Part shown: one piece after another, positions 1 through 11,669 of the stretch
How positions within the stretch are numbered: the first letter of the stretch is position 1
Layout of the letters: every line of letters begins with the position of its first letter
From: Cylindrodendrum hubeiense
Lineage: Eukaryota; Ascomycota; Sordariomycetes; Hypocreales; Nectriaceae
Reading direction: 5' to 3'
NCBI GenBank assembly: GCA_014621425.1
Contig: JAANBB010000245.1
Location: forward strand, 1 to 59,143
Length of the DNA: 59,143 nt
Program-made: the position numbers and the translations under genes
Notes under the pieces: model-generated
Seen by the model: the letters and a program-made list of their open reading frames with translations, nothing else
What the model was told of the DNA's origin: nothing
Databases searched by the model: none

Positions 1-1422
1 GGGAGAAGCAAGCTAGGCGTCGTAGTGGGACAACGGGGGGGGGAAGGTCGGTACCGAGAGTCGGGAGGGGGAAGATGAAATTAATAATTAGCTTAAAGGT
101 ACTACCGTAATACAATGCAATGCATTCGAGCAGGAACGCGGGGTGAAGGAGGCGTCATGTGAGCTGGCACGCAACCACCCCCCCCCTCCTTCATATTTCC
201 GGCCAGGGAGATGAGGATGGCGTCCGGTGACCAGCAATAAGCCAGCCGACCCGTGGGGGGAAGAACGTCAGCGGTGGTGTGGCCCCGTGCGTGGTGTTCT
301 CGTGAGAGTGCGAGCCATGTACGGGCGTTTGGTTGGGATGGGGGATTCGGATGGGGGATTAGACGGCATGGGAGTCTGAGAGTTGGCGATAGCACCGTGT
401 ATGCAGGTCTTGACTGCCAGCCTCAGGAGTCGCATCGGTGAGCTTGAGGCTATTATGACCTCATTGGGCCTCGTGCTATTCTGAGAGAGAGCCACTCGTC
501 GCCCGCAGCAGAGTCATCAACCCGCAGACTACAGCGCGTTCCCATGTTGCCGGTTTGCTGGATCTCGGTCTGCTTAGAAGATCAGTGGGGTCTTTCGCCT
601 GTCTCCGACGAGTCGAGCCGGTCATGCGCCAGGAGATGGCGTCTGGAATTCGAGGTGAGCATTCCCCCAGCGAGTCCCGATCAAGTGTAAGGGGGGCTTC
701 TTGACCGACTTTATCATGTTATCTGAGCCAGTGATTAGTAATTTGCTGCAGAACGGCTGAACAGAGTGCTCTCGCAACTCTGCCGGAGCGCTGTGGCGAG
801 GATTGAGTCAGCCGCACGCCTTGACCTCTTCGCTTAACCTCTTCGCTTGACCTCTTCGCCATATGATTATGGGTTTCCGAAATAACGTGACGTTGAGGCT
901 GGGGCTGAGGCTGAGTTAGATCCGAGTTCGGTGAGACTACGGATAGCCTTGATTCCTCGATCCAATGATATCATCATCACCTAGATATATATAATCGAAT
1001 TGCCATTCGTGAAGGCCAATACGATTCACATGTCTATCCGAAATAAAAGAAAGAAAAATGATGGAATCCAAGGTGATTCCATTCCTATCCATCCTCTCGG
1101 CCACTAAACAAAGTTGTCCTGTCAAACCTGCTCCGGAGACGTGATCCGACCGTTGTGGTCAATACTATTCGCAAGCGCCTCACAATGGTGCATCCGCCAC
1201 CACCCTTGAAGGACAAGCTTTGCGCACCTCTGGCTAAAGAGGAACCGTGAGGAATAGGACACCAGTAAACCTACTTCTAAACAGACAACGACTGACCTAT
1301 ATGGCCCTTTTCTGTGCACGAGTACCACATGTTGAGACTCAGTTGACCATGACCTTGATGATTATATCCTTCATCATCTCCGAAACCTTTCCCTTTCAAA
1401 CCCTCAAGGTCCTCTCTCGGTG
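1..1422. other. intergenic, upstream of secreted-protein gene
   Basis: No convincing gene is visible; open frames here are short and of biased composition. The stretch holds homopolymer runs (G at about 37-45, C at about 177-186), a short AT-rich patch near 78-90 and a three-copy 13-bp repeat at 821-859. It probably contains the promoter of the gene at 1717. Confidence 0.6.
821..859. repeat. 13-bp tandem repeat, 3 copies
   Basis: Units begin at 821, 834 and 847. The unit reads TTGACCTCTTCGC, and the middle copy differs by one base (TTAACC). Confidence 0.9.
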
Positions 1423-1429
1423 TATATAA
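1423..1429 (+). promoter_or_regulatory. TATA box of secreted-protein gene
   Basis: TATATAA lies in the context GTGTATATAAGCGG, 288 bases before the ATG at 1717. It is followed by a pyrimidine-rich leader typical of well-expressed fungal genes. This implies a 5' UTR of roughly 250 nt containing the leader repeat. Confidence 0.6.
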
Positions 1430-1580
1430 GCGGGCAAATATTCCTCAAAGACGAGAATCCTCGGCCACTCCTCTATCACTCTAAACAATATTTCCTTGGT
1501 TGTCACCCGTCTAAGCCATCCTTCTCTGCATCACCAACCCTCACTCACCAAACGTACTCATCAACTCTTACTAGCCTCTC

Positions 1581-1716
1581 CCATTCACCAGCCATACTCG
1601 TCTTTAACTAACCTTCCCCCATTCATCAATCATCCTCATCATCTTTGACTAACCTCCCCCATCATCAACCGTACTCATCATCTTTGACTAACCTCCCCTA
1701 TTCACCAACCCTCACT
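1581..1716 (+). repeat. imperfect ~40-bp repeats in the 5' leader
   Basis: About three and a half diverged CT-rich units of 39-40 bp run up to the start codon. Each has the order ATTCACCAACC, a TACTCATCATC-like block, then TTTGACTAACCTCCCC. Several copies contain CTAAC, the fungal branch-point consensus, but no matching donor was identified. The array would be transcribed as 5' UTR. Confidence 0.75.
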
Positions 1717-2304
1717 ATGAAGTGGACACATACCGCCCCCCTCGCCTTCTTGGCCTTCCTCCAGGGCTGTCAAGCCATACAGTTGTCGTGGGGGCTGCCT
1801 GGCAACCTCACCGACGGCCGCTACACCATGACATTCCAGGGCAACAACATTTACGGACAGCCTGTCCTCCATCGCGGCCACGGGCCAATCACCAACGATA
1901 CCGACATTGGAAAGATCATTCTGCCTCGCGGAACTGAACAGCCCAGCGTCGTCAGCGGTCTCATGCCCGTCTCCAACTCCGGCTGTTTCAGGGACGCATC
2001 GCCTCTGGACCCGGATGATTACTTTGCGTCCAAGGAGGCGCTCGCCAACTACTGCGAGGACTTCCGCGTCAGCAGAATGAGAGTCGACATCGCCCTTCAC
2101 GGGAGTGTCATGGTCTTTGTCTGCGCGGCCGAGCAGGTCACCAAGTGTGCCGAGTGGGAGTATCTCGAGGCAGAGAGAATCTTCAATCGCACATGCGGAG
2201 AAGACCGCGGAGCTTGGCTCACAATGAAGAGTCTGGGCAGGTCATATGGACGTGGTCCTCGACATGCGCGCATCTCCTGCACGAATTTGGAAAAGACAAC
2301 ATGA
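1717..2304 (+). CDS. small secreted cysteine-containing protein
   Basis: This single-exon gene encodes 195 residues. The frame extends upstream to 1645 but only through a TTG; the first ATG is 1717. Residues 1-20 form a signal peptide (MKWTH, hydrophobic core, then GCQA), so the product should enter the secretory pathway. The mature part has six cysteines spread over its second half, which could form three disulfides, and N-glycosylation sequons at N30 (NLT), N60 (NDT) and an NRT near the C-terminus. No membrane segment follows. I do not recognise the family. Size, signal and even cysteine count resemble secreted effector-type or cell-wall proteins, but that is inference. A TATA box and a repeated CT-rich leader precede it. 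The 3' end faces the flippase gene. Confidence 0.72.
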   Translation: MKWTHTAPLAFLAFLQGCQAIQLSWGLPGNLTDGRYTMTFQGNNIYGQPVLHRGHGPITNDTDIGKIILPRGTEQPSVVSGLMPVSNSGCFRDASPLDPDDYFASKEALANYCEDFRVSRMRVDIALHGSVMVFVCAAEQVTKCAEWEYLEAERIFNRTCGEDRGAWLTMKSLGRSYGRGPRHARISCTNLEKTT

Positions 2305-3089
2305 CCGATAGTACAGCTGGGGGGATAAAAGGCTTTCTATCAAACCTGGTTAGTGCGTCAAATAAATTGTTTTCAGAAGTTCTATACGCCCATAGCTCCT
2401 CACATTCATAGCTTTCCAGACAGATGAATGTGTTTGCTCGTCACATCCAATTCTCCAATGGCCCACTCGTATACTTTACATAAGTCGTCAACCACTCTTT
2501 CATGCTCAATATTCAAAAGATAACGGTGGCAACCAACAACGGAGAGACAGGATTCACATTTCCCTATCATGACTGGCATCTTTCGCCCAATAAAATACAT
2601 AACACAATACATGTCAGTCCAAGTCCCCATTCCGGTCCGTCTCATCCCATCCATTCAGTATTGTCCTGTCCAGTCCAGTCCAGTCCAGTTTCATCCAGTC
2701 CCATCATCCCAGACCTGTCTCCAACCCAAGCACGGCTCAGCTCAATAAGCCACATCTAACTAAGACTATTTCCCTCTCCTCGAGAGAGCCATCTAAGATC
2801 ATCGTTATTCCACAGCGTCAAGCCATGGAAGAAGGGGGGGTGACCCGCCAAGAATAAACCAGAAAACAAAAAAGGGGGGTGGTAACTGGGAGGCCAGCAT
2901 CTGGGACAACAATTCGCCGCCAGCTGCGCGATGGTGGACACCGAAGAGAAGTGGGAAAATCAACCAAGCGATGTTAAAAAAGCAGCGTCCAACTCCTAAG
3001 CAAGCCCGGGGTTTTTATTTCGTCATGCGCAATAAATCACGGTTTCCTTTCCATCCCGAGCATCCACGCCGAGTTCGAGCCGTGGCCGG
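2305..3089. other. convergent intergenic region
   Basis: This separates the 3' ends of the secreted-protein and flippase genes, so it holds both 3' UTRs. A pentanucleotide array lies at 2668-2689. No gene is seen. Confidence 0.6.
2668..2689. repeat. GTCCA microsatellite
   Basis: Four to five copies of the pentamer GTCCA occur downstream of the secreted-protein stop codon, with related CCAGTCC fragments flanking. Confidence 0.85.
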
Positions 3090-6000
3090 CTATCTCCCGC
3101 TTGGCCTCGAGCTCACCATTTCTCCGTATCTTCCACGATTCTTCGTTGTGTCGTATGCCTGGAGCACACGCGTTTGACTCTCATCAGCCTGAGAGAAGGC
3201 GTAGCCTCGCTGCTTGCGCATGCGCTGTACTTGCCGCACCTTTCGGATGGCCTTTTGGAATTGCTCCATTCTATACACACAGTCAGCATCAAGATTATGT
3301 TAAAGAGCGAGCATGATGGGGGCGTACCTTGGCCGGTAATCCTGGATGTTATACTTCTGAATCTCCTGGATATGGTGGTATGTTTGCGGGAAGTACATGC
3401 GCTTCGCAAACTTCCAGGCGATGTCTCGGATCAGACACAGGACGGCGAGGACGACAGTCTGAAGCCAAAAGACGGGGCTGCTATAGAGCCTAGGCACCAC
3501 GCCGTGATACTCAGTGGACACATTGGCCATAGGTGCCACAATACCGTAAACAGCGATGAAGAGATACCAGAAAGCCATGCTTCCGGGGATGGCGAGCACG
3601 TGGTACTTGGTCCAATTGTTGGTAACCAAAGCCGCCTTGCCCAAGACAGTGAGCACAGTCGCGGCGTAGAGTCCGGTTCCCCAAACCCAATGACCGGCAA
3701 TCCTACCATCACCTTGAATGAGATCGCCATACCAGAAGAGCTCACCACCAATGTAGAGAATAATGGAGTGGTATATCGCATTGGCGATCCACTGCATAAA
3801 GACCTTGAGCTTGAAGAAGTAGTTCTGTTGGCCCATCATGTACAGCTGGGGATAGCGATCTAGTAGGCGGGCCGAGATGAACTGATCCAAGATACCAAGA
3901 GCCAGGGGTGGGAGGAAGGTGTAGAAGACGTTGTAGAAAGACAGAGTCCAGGACTCGTAAATGACCTGACCAGAAAAGACGTTTTGGAATGTAAACTACA
4001 CCAGAAGGTTAGCGGGGGTCTCTAAGAGGAATATTCTATCAAAACTTACCCAGAATTGTGTCATATACAAAGCGATATTTTTGTAGAATGAGAAGAGAAT
4101 CGTCTTGCTCACACGCTGGTAACTCCAGGCGCCGTGTACCAGCAGTAGCTTCCGAAGGAATCTGAACTGGCCAATGGCCACATCGGCACTTCGTGCAGCT
4201 TGAAGACCTTCCATACCACTGATACCAACACCAATATGCGCGGCTTGGATCATGGAGACATCGTTGGCTCCGTCGCCAATAGCGAGGAGAATCGACCCCT
4301 TCTGATACTTCTTAACCAGCTTAACAACCAATGCCTTTTGGAGGGGCGAGACACGACAGCAGATGACTGCCTTGCACATAACGGCAAGGTCGAGGAACAG
4401 CTTCTCCAGATCCTTCTCTAGGGCGTATGTCAAGGACTTTCCGTCGATAATCAATGCGAGGGTTTCAGTTTCGATCGTGCCGTCACCTTGGGTGCGGATG
4501 GCATCGGTCTTCTTCTGGAGGTTGTCGCGAGTAGCAGCAGCCGATTCCTCATTGACAATCAACAGCATCATGTCCTCGCTAAGCAGCTTGCAACTCATAC
4601 CAATGTTGATGGCGGTCTCCTGTCGATCTCCGGTCAATACCCACACCTTAATGTTGGCCTGCTGAAGGGTGTGAATCGTCTCCGGAACACCGTCTTGAAG
4701 ACGATCCTCAATAGCCGTCGCACCAAGGAGGAAGAAGTCGTGTTCGATGAGCTCGGCAGCCTTGTCGACCTCATCAGCACGGTTTCCACCAACAGTCATC
4801 TGTGCGACTTCGAAGATTTTGTACCAATCCTGAAACTCCTGCTCGGGGATTTCTCGCATGGCCAAACAAAGCGTTCGCAGACCTTCTGAGGCGTACTCTT
4901 CAAGGTGTTGCAAGGTGATATCGACGTGGGGGTTGTCCCCGCTCAGGCGCTCCAGGATGACCGTATCAGCACCCTTGCAGTAGCAGCGAACTTTGCCGTC
5001 GGGGCAGCGATATATGGTAGACATTCTCTTTCGGGTCGAGTTGAATTCGCAAACGGCAAGGAGCTCGAACTGGGATTCCTGATCGTTGGCCTCGATAATG
5101 ACGGCCTTGGGCTTTCGTGCAGTGAACTTGTATCCAAGCTCCGCCGCACCTTGCACCAAAGCGCCCTCATCGGGAGAAGCGGCCTGGTACTTGATTTTAC
5201 CCTTCTCGCTCATTTCGGGGATGACAGTGTGACAGATAGAGAGAAGCGACAAGAAGTGATCGATGACGGGCGCTGTTGGGTGGTTGCCCTTCCGGTTAGA
5301 CTCGAGGACCTTGAAGTCGAAGATGCCGACTTCCGTTCCATCGTCTTGCATGGCTGGGCGTCGATCTTCTGGCACATCGTCACTGTACTGGATTCCGGCG
5401 ATAGAGCATTGCTTGAACTCCATCATATTGCAAGTCAAGGTTCCGGTCTTGTCCGAGAAGACGTATTCGACCATGCCCAATTCTTCGACTAGACTCGAGG
5501 TTCGGCACGTGGCGGGTGTATCAGTCTTGTCGTAGTACATATCAAGATCATCGTTGATGAGAATTCCGTGCCAATACTTGACCAGTTCGACAGTGACAAA
5601 CAGAGAGATGGGGACCAGAGCGGAGAACAAAACCCAGTAGGTGACCATGTCCTTGAAGAATACCTTCACGGCCGCTCCAGCAGTGCTGGTACTCTCCAGC
5701 TGAAGGTATTCGAGGGCATCGCCTTCGACACGCCGTTGGACGAGGTCACCGACAGTACTGACGATACTCAAAACCATAAGTATACCGATCAGCACCAGAA
5801 CAAGCCAATTGAGCTGGTTCTCGACCTTGGTACGCTTAATGGGGGTAGCGGTGGCATTTCGCATGAGTTTGGTCTCATGTCCAGTGAACACCACCACACC
5901 ATACACCCAGGGAGTGTTTCGCAGGGTAGCACCTCGGAGCAGAAGCTGCTCGGGGTTCAGGGGGAGTTCCTTCTCCCCACCTCCCGATTGCATCGTCAGG

Positions 6001-7280
6001 GTCGCTTCGTATGTATAGAGACTGCTGTTGGGCTGTTCCGACTTGATTCGGCCGCTCAGTCTGCTGATCTCGCTCGGTGACACCATGGTGGATGTCTCAG
6101 GCACAGCCTGCTTGATCTTGAGGTTAGTCTCGCCATCCAGGTTAGCTGTTTCGATATAACAGAGACCCTCGGGCTCGGAACTAGCCAGAAGAACCAGGTC
6201 TGCGGGGAAAGGCTCTTCTGATTCCACCTTGATGACATCTCCCACTGCCACACTGATCCATTGCGTTTCGGAAAAGGAAGAGCCTCGTAAAACCTGGGCT
6301 TTGGCGGAGTTGAGGGCACTATCGGCCTGCTTTCTCCTATAATCTTCGACCAATTCTTTTCCAGCTGAGATGAGAAGCACAATGAGGAGGGGCGCAATGG
6401 TGGTGTACGGATTCGTGGGTGAAAGGTTGGGAATCTGCTGCAGCGCTGCGGTGAACAAGAAGAAGACGTTGGCGAACTTGGAGAATTGTTCAAAGAGGAA
6501 CTTTGGCAGAAAGGTGGCGACGTTGTACTTGGCCGTAGAGATGTGGTTGTCGATGAATTTGTTGGCGGCATTGGCGGGAGGGTTGTTGAGATAGATGAGT
6601 CTGGGGCCGAGGGTTGAAGGATCAGGCTTGCTTTTGCCAAAGCCGAATTTGAAGTTGCCCATGTCAAACCCGCTCTTCTTGGCTTTCTGTTGCGAGGATC
6701 CTCCAACGGAGTCGCCCCGTTCATGGCCTGGCTCCGTCAAGGGCAAATCCATCTCTGAATAACCTTGACCCATTCCCAACTTGTTCTTTACTCTGCCCAG
6801 AAAGCCTCCGCCCAAGCCCAGGACACTGTTTCGATTCCGCGCATTGTTCCTGGCCATGCCCGGTGAGTTGTCGTGGGCCCTGTTGCCGCCGTGCTGGTAG
6901 TAAGAGTCGCCTTCGGCAGGGAAGTCGTCGTCGTCGTCAGCATAGCGCTGGTAGTTGTGCAGATCTGATGTCTGGCTATATTGCCTGGTCAGGTATGGGT
7001 TGTTCGCGGCTTCAGGTCCCGGAACTCCCAGGCCGCCTGCGGAGCGCGATGCTGGTGGGTTGGAGCTGCCTCCGCCGCCGCCGACGAAGTCATCGTAAGA
7101 CACGGACGGACGCCCCTGGGGGTCTTGTTCTTGGTTGTGGAATCGCATTAAATCGTCATCATTGAGGGTGGACCGCTGGCCATCGTTGTAGACGGGCTGG
7201 TCGTTGTCGAGATCGAGGAGCAGGTCGTCGCGATTGCTGGAGGAACCCCCTTGGGGCCCTCCTGGCTGTCGTCCAGCCAT
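3090..7280 (-). CDS. drs2: P4-type phospholipid-transporting ATPase (flippase), Drs2 family
   Basis: Three exons (7280-4050, 3995-3328, 3270-3090) give 1359 residues, matching yeast Drs2 in length. The first ATG is 7280; an upstream TTG at 7307 is ignored. P4-ATPases move phosphatidylserine and phosphatidylethanolamine to the cytosolic leaflet at the trans-Golgi and endosomes with a Cdc50-type subunit. Visible landmarks: an acidic, disordered N-terminus of about 240 residues; DGETNLK at about 382, where P4 enzymes use DGET; the phosphorylation loop DKTGTLTC at D610; KGAD and GDGANDVSM in the catalytic core. The transmembrane bundle continues in exon 2. Introns (54 and 57 nt) have GTAAGT and GTACGC donors. 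Exon 3 encodes a basic tail (QRMRKQRGYAF), a region used in Drs2 for autoregulation. No key residue appears missing. Confidence 0.97.
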
Positions 7281-9590
7281 GCTGGCGGACAATTCAAGGT
7301 CAGGCAATCAGCTCGGAAGAGGGACGGTCGGCATGCGGGATGGACGGAGTGGCAAGGACGCGAGATGGAAAATACGGGTGATGATGAGCGAGGGAGAGGG
7401 AGCGAGGGGAGAAGCGAAAGATGGACGGTCGGTGGAGGTCGTAATCGTCGGGTCGTCGTGGGTGTCGTGCTGTCGCAACAGACAAAAGATGGAGCGCAGC
7501 TGATGGGATGAGACGGGGTGGCTCGGTGGCTCGGTGGCTCTGGGGTACTGGGCAGGTTGGTTGCTGGCTGAGTTCGCCGTCCAGCCTCTGGAGTCGGGAT
7601 TCTGGGCGTGGAAAGGCTGCACAGCCTCCTTTCTGGGCGTAAGCTCGACGGAAGCACACTGCACCGCTAGAGTCGTCAGGTATGCGTGCGAGTATGCGTG
7701 CGAGGCGCTGGGCGGCACTGGAGGTGCTCCGTTGTAGGGGTAGCGTGCTGCGCAGTGGGACGTCTGGACTGAGGCTCAAAGGCTGAAGGGGCACTCGTGT
7801 GGCCAGCTTGCATGCAGCGATTGGCCGGGTCCCTGAGACTGTGTGTCGAGTCTGGGTTTGGGGGTTGTTTCTGTGGTGAGCGGGCGGGTCGCGGACGCCT
7901 AGCGCAGAGCAGAGCAGAGCAGAGCAGAGAGCAGGGCAACGCAGGGCTACGCAGGGCAAAGCAGGACACCGCAAATGGACAAGGGGACAAGGGAACAAGG
8001 GAACAAGCACGCGGGAGCTGCGGCGCCGACTGGATGGCTGTGTCTTCGTGCCTTCGTCTCTTCGTCTTCTCGTCTCTTGGTTTGAAACTTGACAGAGCCA
8101 CACTCGTGTCGTTGATCGCGGGTGAGTGTGGACGTGGCAGGAGACTTGGCGGGTCTGAAATACCGGATTTGCCTTCCTCTGGCTCTCGTCACTGGCCCAG
8201 CGGCCACAGTGCTAAGCTGCCCCCGTAGCTGCAGTGGATAGCGGGTGGGTGACTACCGGTACGAAGTACGGGGTGCTAAAAGCTGAGGCGCCGTAGCTGG
8301 TTGCCAAAGGCAGTCTGGTGGCTGACAAGAAACAACCAGTCCCCCCGGTAGCGTCCCTAACAGCTCCCCAACAGCGTCCAGCTTCTCCAGGCGATGAATG
8401 GGATGGAATCCCGCAATAGCCCTGTAAAAATAAAAGTCTGAGCCCCTGGCAGCGTGCAGCCCCCCTCCTGTCATGGCTTTGCCCTGGCGTCCTTTGGCTC
8501 ATCCTCTGGCTCCTCCTTTGGCTCCTGTGGCTCCTCTTCTCCTTGTCCCTCCTTGAAGCCCCCTGCCCTGAGCTGGGCTGTGTGTTGCTATTCGCGGCGT
8601 CTTGCCAGAGCCACATCACCCGCCACCCAGAGGGTCGTATTCGGCGAGGGCCCCCCCGGGCTCTCATGTACCCCATTGGCCTGGCTTCGGGTATCTCCTC
8701 ACGCCAATTTCCACTGAAGGGTACCTATTCTCCAGGTGCCCGGCTGGCGCTGGGTACATCGCGGCCGACTGGTGGAGAACCCCTAGCCCCTTGAACGTCG
8801 TCATCTTCGCCGTCCCCACCTAAGCCAGCCACCTCCATCCATCTATCACCAATTGCTTCGTACTTCACATATGGGTGCTACTATGGAGTAAGCTCTCTAC
8901 CACGGGATGACAGGTATCTCTAACAACCTTATATCTACGAATTGCCAAAGTTGGAAGTAACGTAGCCTCATTCAACCCAAATAGAGAGTCACTCAAGCTC
9001 ATGCAATGTATTCTTCCTTCAAGTCTCACTGGATGACGTAGGGACATGGTCTTACCTTACACACCAGACTGCATGATCGGCGGTAAATGTTACCATATCT
9101 CCAACAGCATTCTCATGGCGATTCCTCATGATTCCCAGGGAACAACAAGCGGGTGACAACCCGCCAGTAAATTCCAGAGGTCAACACAGTGACAATGGGC
9201 TTCAATGCGACTGGACACCGAACGTCTCTGGCAAGCCTTGGCATCTTGCTGTCAGTGCTCGCCGACTAACATCCCCTGTTCCTCGAAGGAATAAGACGCC
9301 GTGAGCAGCTCCACACCAGGATTCAAGGGCATGTATCAGCGGCATCTGACAGAAGGTCGTATCCTTGCTTTGGAAAAAAATTAAAATGCAAACGAACCCA
9401 CCATCCCCTGCAAATCTCACGTCAAGCGAACAGCTCACACCAGAGTGAAGGGGACCAGAGTGAAGGGGGTGTTATCCAGTTGTACAAGATCCCCATAGTT
9501 CAATTCAATCGGTGCACAATGTCATGACGTTCAATAGACATATTCATTTCTAGCTTCATATTCATCATCCTTCGTCCTAACTTCCCCACC
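7281..9590. other. intergenic, flippase promoter side
   Basis: This 2.3-kb stretch lies between the flippase start and the hydrolase stop. It holds three adjacent tandem arrays (7904-8008), a CTCCTTTGGCT-like degenerate repeat near 8490-8545 and CTTCGT repeats near 8045-8080. Long open frames on both strands (for example 7300-8103) are proline/serine/arginine-rich and unlike real proteins. No gene supported. Confidence 0.6.
7904..8008. repeat. three abutting tandem arrays (5-, 10- and 8-bp periods)
   Basis: First comes (GCAGA) about five times at 7904-7929. Then four 10-bp units start at 7931, 7941, 7951 and 7961 (GCAGGGCAAC, GCAGGGCTAC, GCAGGGCAAA, GCAGGACACC). Then four 8-bp units of the form GGACAAGG/GAACAAGG run from about 7976 to 8008. 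All lie 0.6-0.7 kb upstream of the flippase ATG. Confidence 0.9.
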
Positions 9591-10614
9591 TTAGAGAGAT
9601 GCCTTCAAAGCTCCCTCTAGTACAACGTTAGCCCACTTAGCCACCTGCGCATTGACACCCTCCGAAGCCTGCGTTAGCGCCCAGTGCGTCGCCTTCACCT
9701 CCCCTCTCGTCAAGTTGTCAAAGTGCTTGTCCATCCCCTTTGACATTGACGGCGGCAGCGCCACGTCGTCTGTCGCCGTGATGAACAGCGCCGGCATCGC
9801 AAACTTGTGATCCTTGCCAGCCAACTCCAGCTCGTCGTCGAAGTTCAGCTTCCGTAGGCGGTACCAGTTCAATGGGCCGCGCATCTCCGGGGCTCCGTTT
9901 CGCAGGTATTCTTGCGTGTAGTAGTTGAGCTCCTCCTCTGAAAGTAGCGGTGCGGGTCCTAAGAGCGGCAGGTTGTCGAATTGGACACCATCCAGCGCCT
10001 TGAAGCCGACCTCACCGTTGGGACCCCGTCCACCGTACAGCGCGTTCAGAAACTGTCGGACCTTTTCCTTGCCCTGGAGTTTGCTCTCGACGTCGGGGCC
10101 CGCGAACTGGAGCTGGTACGTAAAGTTGGGTAGGTGACCAGCGGCGATGATAGCTTCGAGCGGGACAAAGGTGGAAGACGGTGACATGTAGGGCGTACAC
10201 ACGCTGAAGACGGCCTTAACCAGCTCGGGGTACCACATGGCGATTCTCCAGGCGACAGCACCGCCCCAGTCATGGCCACCGAGGATGATCTGCCCTTCGC
10301 CAACAAACTTCTGAGCGAGTTCCTTGATGTCCGTCGCGACGCTCTTGTATCTGTACTCCTCCAGAGCCTCTGGGGCATCGGTTCCGCCATAACCAATCAT
10401 ATCTGGAACGACAACCTGGAATCCCAATGACATGAAGTAAGGCACCTGGCAGCGCCATCCGAATCCCAAGTCTGGGAAGCCGTGGACCAGGACCATAGTA
10501 TCGACAGGTTCGCCCTCGGGCTTCCCAACGATGTACTTGTAGTTCTTGCCCCGAATCTGGGCCGTCTCGATCTTCGACCCGAGGGTCGTCGGGCACCAGC
10601 TTAGTGGAAGCCAT
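9591..10614 (-). CDS. epoxide-hydrolase-type alpha/beta hydrolase, apparent frameshift near start
   Basis: The long frame (10496-9591, 301 residues) is an alpha/beta hydrolase of the epoxide hydrolase group. It shows HGFPD (oxyanion-hole segment), GGHDWGG with nucleophile Asp at residue 76 counted from 10496, an acidic residue in TATDD, and the C-terminal catalytic His in KATHWAL. Epoxide hydrolases convert epoxides to diols, often in detoxification; the substrate here is unknown. The frame stays open above 10496 and encodes a plausible N-terminal strand (AQIRGKNYKYIVGKPEGEP) but reaches no ATG. A well-placed ATG at 10614 (MASTKLVPDDPRV) lies in another frame. Removing one base near 10572-10583 would join the two; no intron is long enough to do so. 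Either the gene is broken, the sequence has an error, or translation starts at 10496. Confidence 0.8.
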
Positions 10615-10655
10615 GATTCTCTTCCTTGCCTCGAAGGCGAATTGTATATTTTCTG

Positions 10656-10663
10656 CTTATATA
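10656..10663 (-). promoter_or_regulatory. TATA box of hydrolase gene
   Basis: On the minus strand TATATAAG ends 42 bases before the ATG at 10614. Normal TATA spacing would place the transcript start just above that ATG, which favours 10614 as the ancestral start and supports the frameshift reading. Confidence 0.5.
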
Positions 10664-11669
10664 TCAGCGTGTATATTCAAACGGTCAATACCCAAGCCCA
10701 GTGAAGTGGCACGAAAGCGTACTCTCCCCCGCAAAAAAAAACCGAGCACTGATCAACCACCCCAACGTCAGGGTGACGGCATTCTTTTATATGTACAGCT
10801 CCCAAGCCACGTATCAAACAAGGTTTCATGGAGCATTACTTACGTAGCTGCGGGCTAAGGCCGACAAGATAAAACTCTTAGCGGCTCCAGATCAAACTAG
10901 GGATTGATTCGTCCTAGAATCAATGCAAAGCAGAGTAGCAACGCACAAAGATGGCAACTACAAACGAGGAAGCCGAAGGGTGGTGCTTTTATATATCTCG
11001 CCTTGTCTCATGGCCACAAAATTCGGCCGCATTGCATGGTCAACGCTTAAAGGTGGGACGGCGCTTCGGAGGCGACGGACAAAAATACAGGGTGGGGAGC
11101 CGAGGCTCAACCCGGAGGGGACTTCCCATCTTGTCTATCAGCGCCGTCGATGACGCCAGGCGGGCTGGCGTGTCACTTGTTGGGCCGGTTGTTGCGATGA
11201 GCGGTAAGCGTGTGCTATGGAGTGAAACATGGGTTTAGTTGTTTCGCAGGACGGGAGAGTTGATGCATGACCGGAGGAGTGTTGAAGATAGTGGATATGG
11301 GTTCCGCAAGACAACTCGCGGGCCGATGGGTACGTCATGAGAATGGCCGAGGCAGTCCTTCTTGCGCTCAGAAGTACCCTGTTAGTTATCGCATATATTA
11401 TGACAACAATCGTGTCTGTGGACCTTATGATGGGTATCGAACAATAATTTGGTATCTTAATAGGTTGGAAACCTCCGACGGTGAGACGGCTCCCGGCAAT
11501 TACAGCATACATTCATCCTGGCCGTTAACAGCTCGTGCCACTCAAGCACCAGCACAACCAAACCCCCCTCCCCATTCCCAAAAGAAAGCACCAAGTAAGC
11601 GACATATGGTAATACAAAGTCATAGCTGCCGGTGGATGTGCATAAACCTCGTCAAGGTACAAGATATGA
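10664..11669. other. intergenic between hydrolase and Pinin genes
   Basis: About 1 kb lies between the hydrolase promoter and the 3' end of the Pinin gene. Short open frames on the plus strand (for example 11267-11836) show no recognisable protein. Nothing else is seen. Confidence 0.55.

Noticed and set aside
7300..8103. 267-codon minus-strand open frame upstream of the flippase
   Set aside because: Starts without ATG and translates the tandem arrays into Ala/Leu/Cys/Pro repeats; more likely promoter or leader sequence.
8222..8280. Stretch GGGTGGGTGACTACCGG resembling part of a 5S rRNA gene
   Set aside because: Only a short similarity; the surrounding bases do not match the rest of a 5S gene and no full-length fold is available.
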